Shown in pieces: positions 22,861 through 35,453 of a DNA stretch of 64,000 bases (position 1 is its first letter; each line of letters opens with the position of its first letter). Origin of the DNA: Stenopsyche tienmushanensis (lineage: Eukaryota > Arthropoda > Insecta > Trichoptera > Stenopsychidae); contig WACJ01000058.1 in NCBI GenBank assembly GCA_008973525.1, positions 372,001 through 436,000 of the forward strand, written 5' to 3'. The translations under genes and the position numbers were made by a program. The notes under the pieces are model-generated. The model was not told where the DNA came from and did no database searches. It was given only the letters and a program-made list of their open reading frames with translations.

Positions 22861-24000
22861 ATTCGACAATCCACCACTAACTTGCGAAACATTTGTCGGA
22901 TTACCGCGGTTCTGCTGTAATACAATTTCTCCGAAATATAATACAACTATATTATTGAAATATTATTAGAATATCCATAATTTGCAGCCAATATTTGTTT
23001 TCTTAAACATTTTTTTCCACTCTCTGATTCAAAAAATCATGATCTAAGCTGGTCCATATATTCATATACCAACTCGCTGTCTCAAATTATGAATGAATTC
23101 TTCTTGTTGAATACAATAGACGATAAAGACATCATCCAATCAATCACAGAAATTGGCTTGAATTTTATTGCGACTTTTTAAGTTTGAACTAAATTATAAA
23201 AACGCAATAAATTGACTTTTACGGGAAAAATATAGTTTTAAAACGACAATGTTGCTATAAAATTTTATCTAGTGAATTTTTGTTTTAAAACTTCTTTCAT
23301 TTTCATAAATCTATCATATAGAGTCAGTTTTGTGACTAGATTGCGATGTGGAATATGGTATATTTGGTAATTCGACGCGCCAATTTCTACAGAAATCATT
23401 AAAATTCATGAGAATAAGCCGTATATTTCAGCATTTTTTTAAAGAAAACTCAATAAGCATCCATCAGTCTGGAACAAATCATGGATACGTATCACAATGG
23501 AGGAATTCTTGATAGAATTTCAAATTCATTCCCGAATAATAATAACCAAGTCATAATATAATACCTGAACAATTTTTTGTCCCCAAGTCGGCTTCTAAAT
23601 TCATAGGCGAAAGTCGTGTTTAATTTTCATACGTCGTCTATCTTGAAATAGCTGAAAGGTTGTAGATTTGTCAATCGAAATGAAATACTCAAGATCACAC
23701 ACGCAATATAAATAATTTTATTTTGTGTCGTAAATCCACGAGAGTCGATGGTGAAATTCGCAGCACTTAATTTTGTCGACCCCAAATTTGTCTCGAAAGT
23801 CCAAATAGCCACAGAGCACAAATCGAAGTCCGTGTAAAAGTATATTTTTTAAATCGAAATCGCATTAAATTAGCTTTTTAAGTTCAAACTAGTCAAAATT
23901 AAACTCGGACGATCGGATGTATGAAATTTATTTTGTATTTGAAGTGTGTATTTTATAAATCTTTCTGGACAAAAGTCCAATCTTATATTAAAAAATAATA
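22861..24000. other. AT-rich intergenic stretch, no gene seen
   Basis: Nothing recognisable in this stretch. Confidence 0.5.
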
Positions 24001-24200
24001 TTTGTATGTTCGTATTTGATGCGCTGCCATACCGTTCATTCGATTGCGATTACATTTTGTCAACTAATTGTTTACACTTGCGGAAATAACATAGGCATAG
24101 TAAAAAAATATTGTTTTATGTACGCAATTTGTTATGCAAGACGTTTAGCGTATGCACTATATTGGCGCATATCGGTCTGGTGTTTTTTAAGGTATATAAT
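24001..24200 (+). repeat. Helitron-like 5'-end repeat
   Basis: TTCGTATTTGATGCGCTGCC, CATACCGTTCATTCGATTGC and the following GCGGAAATAACATAGGCATA match the repeats at 37,381-37,640 and, inverted, at 11,740. No CTAGT end was identified nearby. An 88-codon ORF across it is a repeat by-product. Confidence 0.5.
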
Positions 24201-25737
24201 GGGAATGATTTCTGATATGACAATGTCCATATTAGACAATTTATGCTCCGTGATCGTAGCCAAAAAAAAGCAACTGAAGTAAAAAGAACTCAGAGAAATA
24301 CTTAAATTGGATCAATATAAAAAAAAACATATTTCATGATAGTACGTAGGGCGGGGGCTCTTGAACATAGAATCCCCGGATGCGCCCCACTCCATATTTG
24401 CGCTTCATATTGAACAGCCTCGCACGAGTCTGTTCGCTATCGGACCGTGGAAGGGTCAAGTAGAAAGAAGAAAATGTTTAAGTAGTGATGAAACTTCAAC
24501 ATTCTTCATCAAGATCTTTATTCTACATGGAGAAAGACTCCAGTTGTGAAATCGCCGGAGAGCCATCGGGAAGAAATCGCTGTGAATCTCGCGAATTACG
24601 CCTGCAAAGATTAAGCTTCAAATAGGGAAATTGTTTCTACATCGTATTCTTACATGTTTTAATGCAAATTCACAATTATTATACAAACAAAAAGATTTTA
24701 AAAAAAAACAGTTAAAAGACAGTTTGAAAAATGTTTCATTTTTTAGCATCCTTAATGTAATGCTATAGATTTTATTATTGTAATACTATTTTAGATTTTA
24801 TTATAATAATAAAATAAATAATAAAAATACATATGGAGGGAAAAACACACATCGGTAAAATGTCCCACTGCGAATGTTATTAAATTTGCTCCGTAGATTT
24901 CTTTCTACCCCATGCCACATTGCAATACAAGAATGTATAGAACAGCTCGCAAACAAGCAATTTTCTTTGTTTTTGTACCACTTTCTACGAAAAATATTTT
25001 TAACCTTTCCGTTTTCGAGAGGGAATAAGCAATCACTATTTCTCATATTATGAATATAACTCGTGAAAGAAAACATAATGAACTGCCACGCCCGGTTAAA
25101 AATCTCCATGAAATTATAATATGAGTATAGTAGTTTTGATTTGATGTACATGAGTAAAACTAAATAATTTTATTCGAAAAATATAATTTTTATTCAAAGG
25201 CATTATGAAAAGTTTCTTCCGGATATTTTATTTTTTCTCGTATATCAATGAGAAAGATCCTATGATTCAATTTCGTATAATGGATGGGTAAAATGTTCTA
25301 TAAGTTGAATCATGATGTCGTTATTAACAAAATCAGGTCCTCTCCAAACAAGTGGAAAATTTTCAACTAAACTTCCTTAACTGGTTGAAGTCCGGAGGAC
25401 TCGTATGCGCGTCCTCTCAAAACAAACGCAGCAATCCGGAGGACTCATATGCGAGTCTTCGTTGTCGCTGATGATTGCGAGCCGTTTCATATACTATACG
25501 GTGAGAATTTATATATTAATATTAATTAAATAAAATAAATAAATAAATTGTGTTTATGTTAATTAATATATTATATTTCGCGTATTGAAAAAGAAATAGA
25601 AAGGAGAAAGAGAAATTTATTAATTAGTATAAATTAATTAGTAAATGTATTAATTTTATTAGAAAGAGAAAGGAGAATGAGAGAAAGGGAGAGGCAATAT
25701 TAGAGTATATAAATACCGGTGTATTTAAAAGCATAAT
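24201..25737. other. AT-rich intergenic stretch, no gene seen
   Basis: A short direct repeat, TCCGGAGGACTCGTATGCG and TCCGGAGGACTCATATGCG, occurs at about 25,391 and 25,436. Positions 24,350-24,600 are less AT-rich without a recognisable product. A 116-codon minus-strand ORF at 24,801-25,151 has no domain. Confidence 0.5.
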
Positions 25738-26365
25738 TGGTCCCCTCTGGCACTATCCCCTGGGTGAGACAAACCTGATACCTCGGTGTCATTTTTGATT
25801 CTCGACTCACCTGTTATCCTCACATTAATCAAATTTCCAAAAAAGCCCGTGAAGCCATGGCTTCACTCGTTCCTATCCTTAACATCAAAAATAATATGTT
25901 ATTAATTTACAAATCCCTTATCCGTCCCGTCATGGCGTACACCTCTCCTGTCTGGGGATACCAGCAGAGTGACCACCACAAACTTCAGACTGTTCAAAAC
26001 ACTGCTATTCGCAGAGCATTTGGGGCTCTTTGGTATCCCCGAAACTCCCAACTCCATTTTGAATCCGACATCCCATCCATCAATGACCACATAATGCATC
26101 TTTCCAAAAAAAAATTACAACTCCCTTTCCAAAGTGCAAAATCCTATTATTAACTCCCTTTCCTCGTACTCACACAGCTGGGTCATAAGACCAAAAGCTA
26201 TTCTCACGTGCGAATTCCGCAAAAACATACGACGCTTCCGATACCAAAAAAAAAAGGGATTGGTTAAATACACATTTTTATATAAGACCGGAGATTCGAC
26301 GGTCCATCACCCCTCCTCTCTTCGATGCCGACTATTTCAAATTACTCCCACAATTGTTCCTTGAT
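25738..26365 (+). mobile_element. Jockey-clade LINE remnant (end of ORF2)
   Basis: The translation runs YLGVIFDSRLT, then IYKSLIRPVMAYTSPVWGYQ, then LQTVQNTAIRRAFGALWYPR, the thumb and downstream region of Jockey-clade reverse transcriptases. A frame break in the A-run at about 26,106 shifts reading to the frame that continues PIINSLSSYSHSW. There is also a stop just before YLGV. The element is 5'-truncated. Downstream sequence to about 26,600 is probably its 3' untranslated tail. Confidence 0.8.
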
Positions 26366-28923
26366 TTTTATTTTATTTTTTATTATTTTCTACACTGTTA
26401 CAGCTTTCCTAGTTTTAGTATTTTAAGTACTATTGATCAAACATTCATTCATTTTTATCATTTATCTTTGTTATCGGTTTTCTCTTTGGTTCTTTAACCC
26501 CTAAAGGAGTACTATCCCAGGGCCTGGGACCTCCCTACACTATTCAGAAAGAGCACTCTTGTACATTGAGCTCAGAGACGGACAGAGACAGGAGCAAATG
26601 AATCTTATATATAAACATATGTATTATTACAACATATTTAAGTAAATATCAATTAATTGTTTGCCACACTAGGCCCAAAAAGAAACTCAAGAAGGCATTG
26701 GTCAAGGATCAGAAACGTAAAAAAAAGAAGATGCAGTAGTACAATCAGTCGCCGACAGGCGCCCGACCTAAAAGAACTTGCCCCCTGTGCCCCCGTAGAC
26801 TTCGTCCTCCGCCCTTCGATCGCCTGACCCACCAACCGCCTGACCCACCAACCGCCTGATTCGCCAATCGCCTGACCCACCAACCGCCTGACCCACCACC
26901 GCAACGACCAACCTGTTGCCCTGCCACCCACCAATCGTACTTCCAACCTATCAACTGCGCCGCGGACCGCACCGCTGACTGTACCACCAACCTACCGACC
27001 GCCCGCCAAGCTGCGTGATCTCTGAAATCCACTTCACATGAAGTTTAGCAAATAGTTCACCGTCCTCAAAGAGGAGTTCGTTCAAAAACAAATTGAACTA
27101 TTCAAATATCTTTTGTACTCACATTTATAAATAAATGAGATGTAATGCTTTCAACATTAATTCGAATAATTTTAATATTGTCAGATTTTGTATAAGCCCT
27201 AATCATAAGTCATGGGAGTCAGGGTCGGTCCTAACATCGGACTAATGTTCCGGGTAGCCCATGACAAAGTTAAGATGGGATGGGGCCCACGACAAAGTTA
27301 AGACAAGATGGGATGCCAACATTCTTGGAAGACAAAGCACAAACAGAAGAAGAAGATGATGATAAATGGATCCAATACGATAACCACATACAAATACACG
27401 GCTATTGCAATACTATGCAAAATTAATTTTAAAAAATCAACAAAATAAAAATCGTGCTAAAGCGAAACCGTGTTAAGCGAGGAATGGATTTATTATTTTT
27501 TTATATAAAGAATCCCATTCTAAATCATTCTTTTTTGCAATTTTTTTTCTCGAGAAATCCCAGCTCCAGCGTAAAGAGCAGTACGGAATCGCCCGGGCAT
27601 CTTTAATAAGCTAAGAATTTAGGCTTTCCATGAATTGTCGCTAATCGCACTACAACAAAAGAAACAATTTGTGCACCTCTTTTTTCCAGATATGAAATCA
27701 ACTCATTTTACAATAAATTGTGACTGATTCTGATTGAAAAAAAAATAGTTTTCTTCATTTTATTACAGATTATCATTTGTTTGAGTCCTGAAAAAATTAC
27801 CCAATTGGTGATAAATGTAATAGAAAATTATGAACATTTTACTATGAAGTTAATTTAAAATTATATCATTTTCAATAAATATTTTGATTACATTCCGGTT
27901 TCTCAAATACATAACTAGGAAATGTTTCCTTGAAATTAATAAAGCTTGAAAAATGCTTCTCGTTTCGCGAGAAAATCTTACTTCCTGGATCGAATTCAGA
28001 CATTGAGAATATTTGAGCAAATATTTCATTAAGCTCAATAGAATTTCAAAAATATTATCAAATATTGCGTGATTGTTCAGCAACCCTCGTGGAGCGTGAA
28101 ATAGAGTTCCCATTCGTCCGTTAAAAATAAATGACTTCCTTTGAGAAGAAAAATATCTCATGTCGCAGCAATCCTTCGTCAAATTCCTCCCCAGAAGTGA
28201 CAAAGAAAAAAATACTTCATTTCTCAGTACAATCATTCTGTCAAAACAGATGTCATGCTTAATTTGGCCCCATTTAAATCTCATTCATACCGGGCGATGC
28301 GATAGATTCGGGCTCGCGAAATGCGTTTTGGAATGGTTCACACTGGAATTAAATTTTAGAGACCCCAAACTCATCGATCCATATTCAAATTGCCAAAGTA
28401 TATTTGATTGCCACTAAATGCTGATAAACCTTTTTGAAGCCTAATTTCCATTTTTATTGGACGAATTCGATTACATTGTTTGGTTGGGCGTAGAAACTTC
28501 CGCTAATAATGCTTGGATGATGGTTTTCTTCCGAGTCGAATGAGCCATTTGGATGTGAACAAACTTTTATGTTACAACATTATTAAAATTTTGAAACACA
28601 TAATGAAGTCATTCATATTTTAAGCACAGACAATTCATACTCAGTGATGATTGTAAATTGCACCAAAAATCAACCCCAAGATAACAAAATTCGATTGTCT
28701 TCTGCAGCAACGACAATGTGCTTCACAAGCACTGAAAGAATCACCTGATCTTCAGGATTCAAAATATAGCTCGGAAAGTCTTTCTAATTATATTACTCCC
28801 AACAACAACAACAATTCTGATTTGACAAACAACTATCATATACACTTAAACTTTTAAAACTTTGCCAACGACTCACCGGCGAGTCGCATTTTTACGCGCT
28901 CAATACGTTCTGGCAGCTAAAAG
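26366..28923. other. intergenic stretch with minisatellite, no gene seen
   Basis: Apart from the 16-bp minisatellite at 26,819-26,902 and partial duplications of CCCA(T/C)GACAAAGTTAAGA at 27,258-27,305, nothing is recognised. A 144-codon minus ORF at 27,850-28,284 has no known domain and no upstream context that suggests a gene. Confidence 0.5.
26819..26902. repeat. 16-bp minisatellite, about five units
   Basis: The unit CCGCCTGACCCACCAA is repeated about five times with single-base variants. Because 16 is not a multiple of three, the tryptophan-rich minus-strand ORFs crossing it repeat every 16 residues and are artefacts of the array. Confidence 0.85.
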
Positions 28924-29895
28924 GTTAAACCTTTTTTTTGTGCGTAAATGCTTTCCGCATAAAAAAAATCGCACAAAAAAAGCTATGACTTACATAGTAA
29001 AAGTGAAGATGCGTTCCATGAATTTTAAAAACCGCATAACTTTGAAACAGCTATATAAAATATATCCAAAATCGCATAAAAAAAACAGGAAAACAACAAG
29101 GCTTTACAATAATATTTTTAGTAAAATTTATAGGACGTCTTGCATAATTGATAAAATTTTAAGGATGTCTGACATCTGGCTTCTCAAATGCCAGATATCC
29201 ACTAGAGAAATATTATTTTTTTTAATTACAAACCATCATCGCTGTATGATAATTTTCGTTGCAATTTTCGATATGACTCCCCAGTTTCAATGTCATCATT
29301 GTTCTGTGTAAATTTTCTCTTTCCAACAATATAATTCATAATTAGTTAAGTTGTCACTATAGACCATAACTCAAAAAAAAAAACACAAATCACAAAATGG
29401 CTACTGTTTAAAAAAAATCAGTCAAGTCATTTTTTGGCCTTATTTTGTCACAGTTTTTAAATAGTTAAAAATTAAATTTTGGCATAAATCTGGTAGGAAC
29501 AATAAAAGCTTATAAAGGAAAGGTTCCAAATAGGACCGGCCAAGTTGACGCGTCACTAAAATAGCTATAACTCCGTAAGTAATTGGAATTTTGGAAATTC
29601 CTTTGGATAGTGTATTTTTTAAAAGTCGAAACATTGAAAAAAAATGAAATCAATTTTTTAAAAAATCTAAATCTGAATAAAGGCGTGCTCGTAATTCAGC
29701 AAAAAACAGATGCAATATGATTTACATAGTCCCAAATTATAATTTTTTACCAAATTGCGGTTAGTGTTGATGATTTATTTCCTATTTCATCCATAATATC
29801 TCGATACGTACTCTTCATGAAATGAAATAAAAAATTGCTTTAAAAAAACCGCATAACTTCGAAATCGCACAAAAAGAGATTCGAGTATATTTAGA
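28924..29895 (+). repeat. pogo/Tigger-like inverted-repeat family, copy P3 (longest)
   Basis: The left end TTAAACCTTTTTTTTGTGCG and right-end motifs (AACTTCGAAATCGCACAAAA) match P2 and P1, as do ACCGCATAACTTTGAAACAG and the GGATGTCTGACATCTGGC core. It includes a middle section shared with P1 (GGCCTTATTTTG...AAATAGTTAAAAA) that P2 lacks. The 149-codon ORF at 28,862-29,311 lies inside this repeat and is not a gene. Confidence 0.65.
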
Positions 29896-30657
29896 TCGAT
29901 GCAGCATCGTTTATCGGGGAAAAAACTCTTCTGAAATCTGTAAGATCTGACAATAAATCCACAACTAAAATCGGCAACACTTTCTCGTCAATATGGCATA
30001 CAAACACTATGAATTATATCCAGAACAATTAAATTTTGACTCGAAAATATTCCTTCTCACTCGCGGTTCCATATAAGCGACACTTATGACACTCCAAAGC
30101 AATGCTACAAACTGACATTTATAACTACTCTCATAATAGATAAAGGAGTTTTTAAGCGAATATATTACGTAAATGAATATGAAATTTAACATATTAGGTG
30201 AATCGAAATGTCTTTGCCGATTGTTTAACAATGAAATTATTTTTTATTTTTATTTTAAAAAAAAAAATTCTTCATTATTTTCTAGGTTTTCAATTTCTCT
30301 TTTGAAAAATTCTTCTGGCTTTGAGTCGAAATGTGTACAAATATGATCTTCGACTAAAGCGTTTATCTTTTACTAAATGTTCCTGATTAACATTAAACAT
30401 ACCACGACGGGTCAAATGACCCATTTGTTAGAATTTCATGAAAAAAACATGATCACATCGCCATTTGCCTTTACTACTTTTATTAAAAAAACACACTAAA
30501 TATTTAATTAAATATAAATCAAATAAAGCTAGCATTGTATTTTCTAAATATTCACAGTTTCCAAATTTTCACGGTTTTCCAAATTTATTTTATTTTTTCT
30601 CTTATATTGTTACTCTTGTAAATTTAATAAACAATTTTGAATCGTTATTTGAAAAAA
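29896..30657. other. AT-rich intergenic stretch, no gene seen
   Basis: Nothing recognisable in this stretch. Confidence 0.5.
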
Positions 30658-31150
30658 AAAGTACACTTAGGTCTGTTTTTATGCGATAGATACGTTCCAC
30701 GAGGAGTCGCATATAAAAAAATCGCATAAAAAAACTTGAACCACATAGAAAACTGAGGGATAGGTTCCATTATATTTAAAAACCGCATAACTTCAAATCA
30801 ATGTGATAGAATGTATCAAAAATTGCATTAAAAAAAAGTTTATAAAAAATCAACATAAATAAAAACACAATTCATATTTATTTCAGAATTGTTTTACTAA
30901 AGTCTATTTTACTCGATATTTATACAAATGCAATTCTTAAGCTTTTGAGAAGAGTTGCCAAATTTAAAAACAATTCCGTTCGCCCATCGCTCTATACACA
31001 CTCACATTATAACGGTTGTATTTTGCACTAGTGTTAATTTTAGATTTTTTTTGTGCGAATTCGCATAAAAAAAGCTTTATCCTCTATAGAAAAATGATGG
31101 ATAGGTTCCATTATTTTTTGAAAATCGCATAACTTTAAATTCGCATAAAA
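30658..31150 (+). repeat. pogo/Tigger-like family, copy P4 (two partial pieces)
   Basis: GTACACTTAGGTCTGTTTTT with following GCATAAAAAAA motifs at 30,660-30,850, and a second piece at 31,044-31,145 with GTGCGAATTCGCATAAAAA, are divergent pieces of the same family. The second piece runs directly into hAT copy 2. Confidence 0.5.
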
Positions 31151-31151
31151 A

Positions 31152-31741
31152 TCGAATCCGATCCCGGATCCCGGGATTGAATTCGATTTTAGGTACTTAA
31201 GAATCCCGGGATTAGAAAACGTAATCCCGAAGATTTCGGGATTGAAATTTTTATCTAACAGAAATCGTACACCTCACCAACACGATGAAGGCTACTAAAT
31301 CGAGACATTGCCGACGAATTCTGGACGCTTAGAAACAGTGGCGTAATTACTAATTGGCGAACATAGGCGACGCCTAGGGGCAGTGATTGTCTAATCTATG
31401 TATACATATATAGCGTACGTGTATGTTTTTCAAATTGTTATAGTAACCTTTCCTTACCGGTGATGTATTTACTACACCTCGACGAATAATGGGAATATCG
31501 ATATGAAATATAATAGATACGGTGTTCAGAATTTTTGTATTCCTCCGTAATATAATTGCGAATCACATCAAAGTATTATAGTATATAAGTATTCATTTGC
31601 AGCGACGGAAATAAATAATTTGTCGGGAAATCGGGAATTTTGCGAGTTTTAGTCCGTGTCTCGGCAGAAAGGAATTTTATCAGTCACATTAATGGTGTTA
31701 TACGAAAATGAGGGCTCACGCAGTCATCAACTCGAACTATT
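31152..31741 (-). mobile_element. hAT element copy 2, partial and inverted
   Basis: This is the reverse complement of about 21,953-22,575 of the complete element, including TTAGGTACTTAAGAATCCCG, AGATCGAGACATT-type blocks and the stretch ending CGAAAATGAGGGCTCACG. It lacks the terminus with the transposase relic and has only one of the two 31-bp tandem units. Confidence 0.85.
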
Positions 31742-33399
31742 TTATATATATCTATATACTATTTTTTATGATTTTCGACAGAGCGGCATCTTATTTTGCA
31801 ATTTGAAAAAGACTATTGAAACTAATGGAAATTATTTTAATTGAATGCATTAAGTTTTGTATAAGTTATGGCGTTTTAATTCTGACCTACGAATTCCGAA
31901 CGTTCACGTGGTACGCCCTAATAGATTATAATAGCTGAATATCGAAACTGTCCACAATGTGTCTAGTGTGAATTTAATTAATGCAATAAAAAACCGCTCA
32001 GCGAGAAGAGGAATGTCTATCATCTGCCGAGTTGTAAAGGCAGAGATAAATGGGAGGCTGTCAAAATAAACGCTAAGTATCGTTTTGTAATTATCTTTAA
32101 TGAAATTAGAGAATAGATGTAGCTATTGAGCTGTTAAATCCATTAAGTGTTGCGGTTGAATATTCTCCCCATAAGCACTTCCTCCCTAAAATGTTTACAA
32201 CAGGTAAAGTTTAATAATTGTTAGTTTAAGGCTTTGAGATATTTAATTTGCCGTAGACATTGAAGATACGCTGAACTTCCTAAATAGTTTCATTTTTGCA
32301 ATCAAAGTACGCCTTTGTGGTAAAGTAATAAAAGCCTCAAATTTGCTAAAAATAGCTCCTGGAATTTTCTCTTCCCGTGTCGGCATTTTTAATATTATCA
32401 CATATTGCAACTCCCCTGCGATAAAGGTTGGCATGTTTGCCCCATAAGCGCCACAATGGGGGATGTAAGTCAACAAAAATAAAACCAGCGCAAAATAGGA
32501 CAGTTGCTCTCGACTGAATTTCAAGTTGCAAAATTTCCATCCGGAGCGATGGCAAGTGAACGAATTAAAAATTAATATGTAGCCTTTTCGTTGGGAAAAT
32601 TTCATCGTTGAACTGTTCTCGAGCATTGTTTGAAAACTTTTATGTGATGCTGCAACCGAGATAGAAGTAGGCTCTCTTAAGCTAAGTACCAAATTGTGTT
32701 CGTATAGTCGCCTACTCGGAGCATCGAGTGGGGCCTCAAGTTTGCCTTCGGGCTTAGTTCGGCTCTCCTAGAGAGAGACTACGGTCGCGATGGACGCTTA
32801 TTATACTCTGTGACAAATAAAATCACAAAGTATTCCATTGTTGGACGATCAAAGGATTGTTACGAATAAAGCGGCTTAACGGACTCAATTAATTTCATAT
32901 TTAGTATGATATAACAAAGATGAATTTATCGACAGATTGAACAAAAATGAATAAAGCGAGGGATGACAATGCAGCAAAGACAAAATGTTGACTGGGTCTG
33001 CATACAATGGACACATCAGTTCTCAAATTATAATAACAAAAAATAATACATGCACAAATTATTATAAAAATCTTTAACGTGAAGATGAAAAGAATGATGC
33101 AAGAACATAATTTATACAACACAAAATCTATAATCTGTTTTTTAGTTAAAAAATGATTTAAGGCAAAAATAATATATTGTATTTTATCAATCTAAAATAA
33201 ATAGTATACCTAAATATTATTTTCATTCCAACATTAATTCGAGAAACGGAGCTCTTCAGTTGTATCTTTTGATATGCTCAATCATTCGTAAGTTAAAAAA
33301 ATGGCAGTCTACCACGATGATGCTGTTGCCGACATTTATAACAACTTGTAAATAAATATAGGTACTTAATATTTCAATGCTTTGAAAGTTGCATCAATT
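31742..33399. other. intergenic stretch with possible LTR debris
   Basis: A 149-codon minus-strand ORF (32,243-32,692) is the longest open frame in the left arm but shows no domain. Positions 32,690-32,900 look LTR-like (a TGTGTTCG start, ACAAATAAAATC, GAATAAAGCGGC, ending near ATTTCA), without a confirmed target duplication. Confidence 0.45.
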
Positions 33400-33700
33400 C
33401 AACCAAGTTTCCGCGCTATAACTTTAGCCGCGTCTACCGAAACCCTAACCACATTGTATTGAAAGTGGACGACGTTTATTTAACAATCATTAATGTAAAC
33501 TACTTGTGGACAAAAAAGCAGCTTTGTAAACTTTAATTTAATATCGATATATACAATTATTCGGGTTTCGAAAATATTTAATAGTGTCTGCGACGTTGGA
33601 AGCTTGGTAGACTGTAACGTTCCTAATTTACATTGTATAAGCACTGATTGAAACACAATTAGTTTTGTATTTGTAGAAATGCGTGCAAAATTAAGCATAT
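33400..33700 (+). repeat. unclassified dispersed repeat X, copy 3
   Basis: CTTTAGCCGCGTCTACCGAA, GACGACGTTTATTTAAC, ACTACTTGTGGACAAA and TTGGTAGACTGTAACG match copies 1 and 2. This is the most complete copy, about 300 bp. Confidence 0.6.
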
Positions 33701-34941
33701 CATTTACAATAATAATCACGTTAAAAATTATCTTATTCTAATATAAGCATATTTGGATGGCAATGGGATAAATAACATGATTACAAGCAGATTTAAAGCA
33801 TGGACCTGGTTTATTGTCGAATGAGAACAATTATTCATAATTTTATATATTTATTATGCCATTTATAACATCTTCTTGCAAATAAGAATGATTTTCTTTC
33901 TCTATTATTCAACGCATTTTTAATATTGTATATCCATTTATGATTTGTGGTCAATTCATAATTTTATATTACAAGTTTTCAAAATATTTTACATTCAAAA
34001 GAACACATTATAATAACGCTGAAACTCAAGCCTCTGTCTTTTTTAGGAAATATTCATACATCAACAAAAACGTGCGTATCACTTCATTGAAACAAAATGT
34101 AAATCATAAAAATTTGCTGTTAAACTACGTTTATAATTAACGATAACTATAAATTTATCTGCGTTTAGTATTAATTGAGTTACAGATACAATATTAATTT
34201 ACACATCAATGAAGTCGTCTATTATCAATTTGTACAACACTAAGATAGATTAAAAAAAATCAGTCAACAATACTGGTGCTTACACAAAACTGGTTTGAAT
34301 GAATTTATAACAGTTTAATTAACTAAATGGACGATAAAAATTCATGTGTATTTTATCAATTAGCTTAAAACGTAATTGAATAAATGCCTATACATATATA
34401 CAGCATAGAGTGTAATTTAGAAGTATTTGGTTTCTTATATCGTTTATAGTAATTTTGAATGCCAAAATTAAACATCTACTTTAAATTTATCAATCCAACG
34501 TCACTATAAAAATTATGTTAAAGGATACAAAGTTGAAAATCAAAGTTACTGGCCAAAATTAAATTAGATTTTTGTATCATAAAAACTATATTATAAATCC
34601 ATTTTAAATTACTCGAATCAATTTAGAGACATAACTTCAGAATATTTGGTCATTCATAATCCTTCAATTATGGCATAATTAAAATTACACAATAGAATAG
34701 AAAAAAGACCTACAGTTATAACGCTGCTACAAAAAATATATCACTAGAAGTATATGTAAAGCTATTGATGCGTTCTTTTACTACTGGTTTTTTTATAAAT
34801 TATTTATGAAAATATATTCAAATGATTCCAATCGCTAATGAAATAGGCAGACGTCAAGAACAGATTCAAGATAAAAAGACTATTTACAGGTTATCAAAGA
34901 AAAAACACTGGATCCAATAGTTAAAACTCCCTCAGAATATA
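33701..34941. other. very AT-rich intergenic stretch, no gene seen
   Basis: Nothing recognisable on either strand. Confidence 0.5.
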
Positions 34942-35453
34942 CGAGGGTCATCCAGAAAATAAGGTTACAACATTTATGTAGGATCGAAAAATGCTTGCAT
35001 TTAATAGAAATTCACAGGATTAAGACATTTCTGTAGCAGTCTAATAGTCTAAGCAGTCAAACTTCCATAGTCAGCCCTTTATGGATTGTCTTTTGGATTC
35101 TGGGGTGTAGTGACACATCCACATTTCATCCCCTGTCACGAAAAGTCCAGAAAAGCTTCGCCAATCTGTGCATAATAATCCAAAAATGTACGTGCAACCA
35201 TCACTCGATTTTCACGATGTTTTCGAACAAAATATGGGACCGGAAACACTCTAAGACCAACCAAGTTTGTTTTTCAGTGAACACTGATTCGTAGAAAAAC
35301 AAACTCACACCTTTGAAGCAATGCAAAAACAGATTTCACCCTCCCAAGAGAGAATAATAAGGATGCTCCCTACACGCAAGATGTGCCAACTTCAAATAGA
35401 AAAAAGCCCCCGCCTCAGGAGCCCTTGTAACCTTACTTTCTAGACGAGTCTCG
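34942..35453 (-). mobile_element. mariner element, internally deleted, both ends present
   Basis: Inverted repeats of 29 bp at 34,942-34,970 and 35,425-35,453 agree at 24 of 29 positions. They begin CGAGGGTCATCC and CGAGACTCGTCT and share TAAGGTTACAA. TA dinucleotides flank both sides (34,940-34,941 and 35,454-35,455), the mariner target duplication. On the minus strand a short piece reads VTGDEMWMCHYTPESKRQS, the region around the first catalytic aspartate of mariner transposases. At 512 bp against about 1.3 kb for an intact element it is non-autonomous, with stops and frame breaks. Confidence 0.88.

Noticed and set aside
26653..27032. Trp/Gly/Arg-rich minus-strand ORFs resembling a repetitive protein
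   Set aside because: Produced by the 16-bp minisatellite read in three frames in turn.
28862..29311. 149-codon plus ORF
   Set aside because: It lies inside repeat copy P3 and is paralleled by a shorter ORF in copy P2; it reflects the repeat, not a gene.
32243..32692. 149-codon minus ORF
   Set aside because: No recognisable domain, signal or splice context; kept only as a remark in the intergenic entry.
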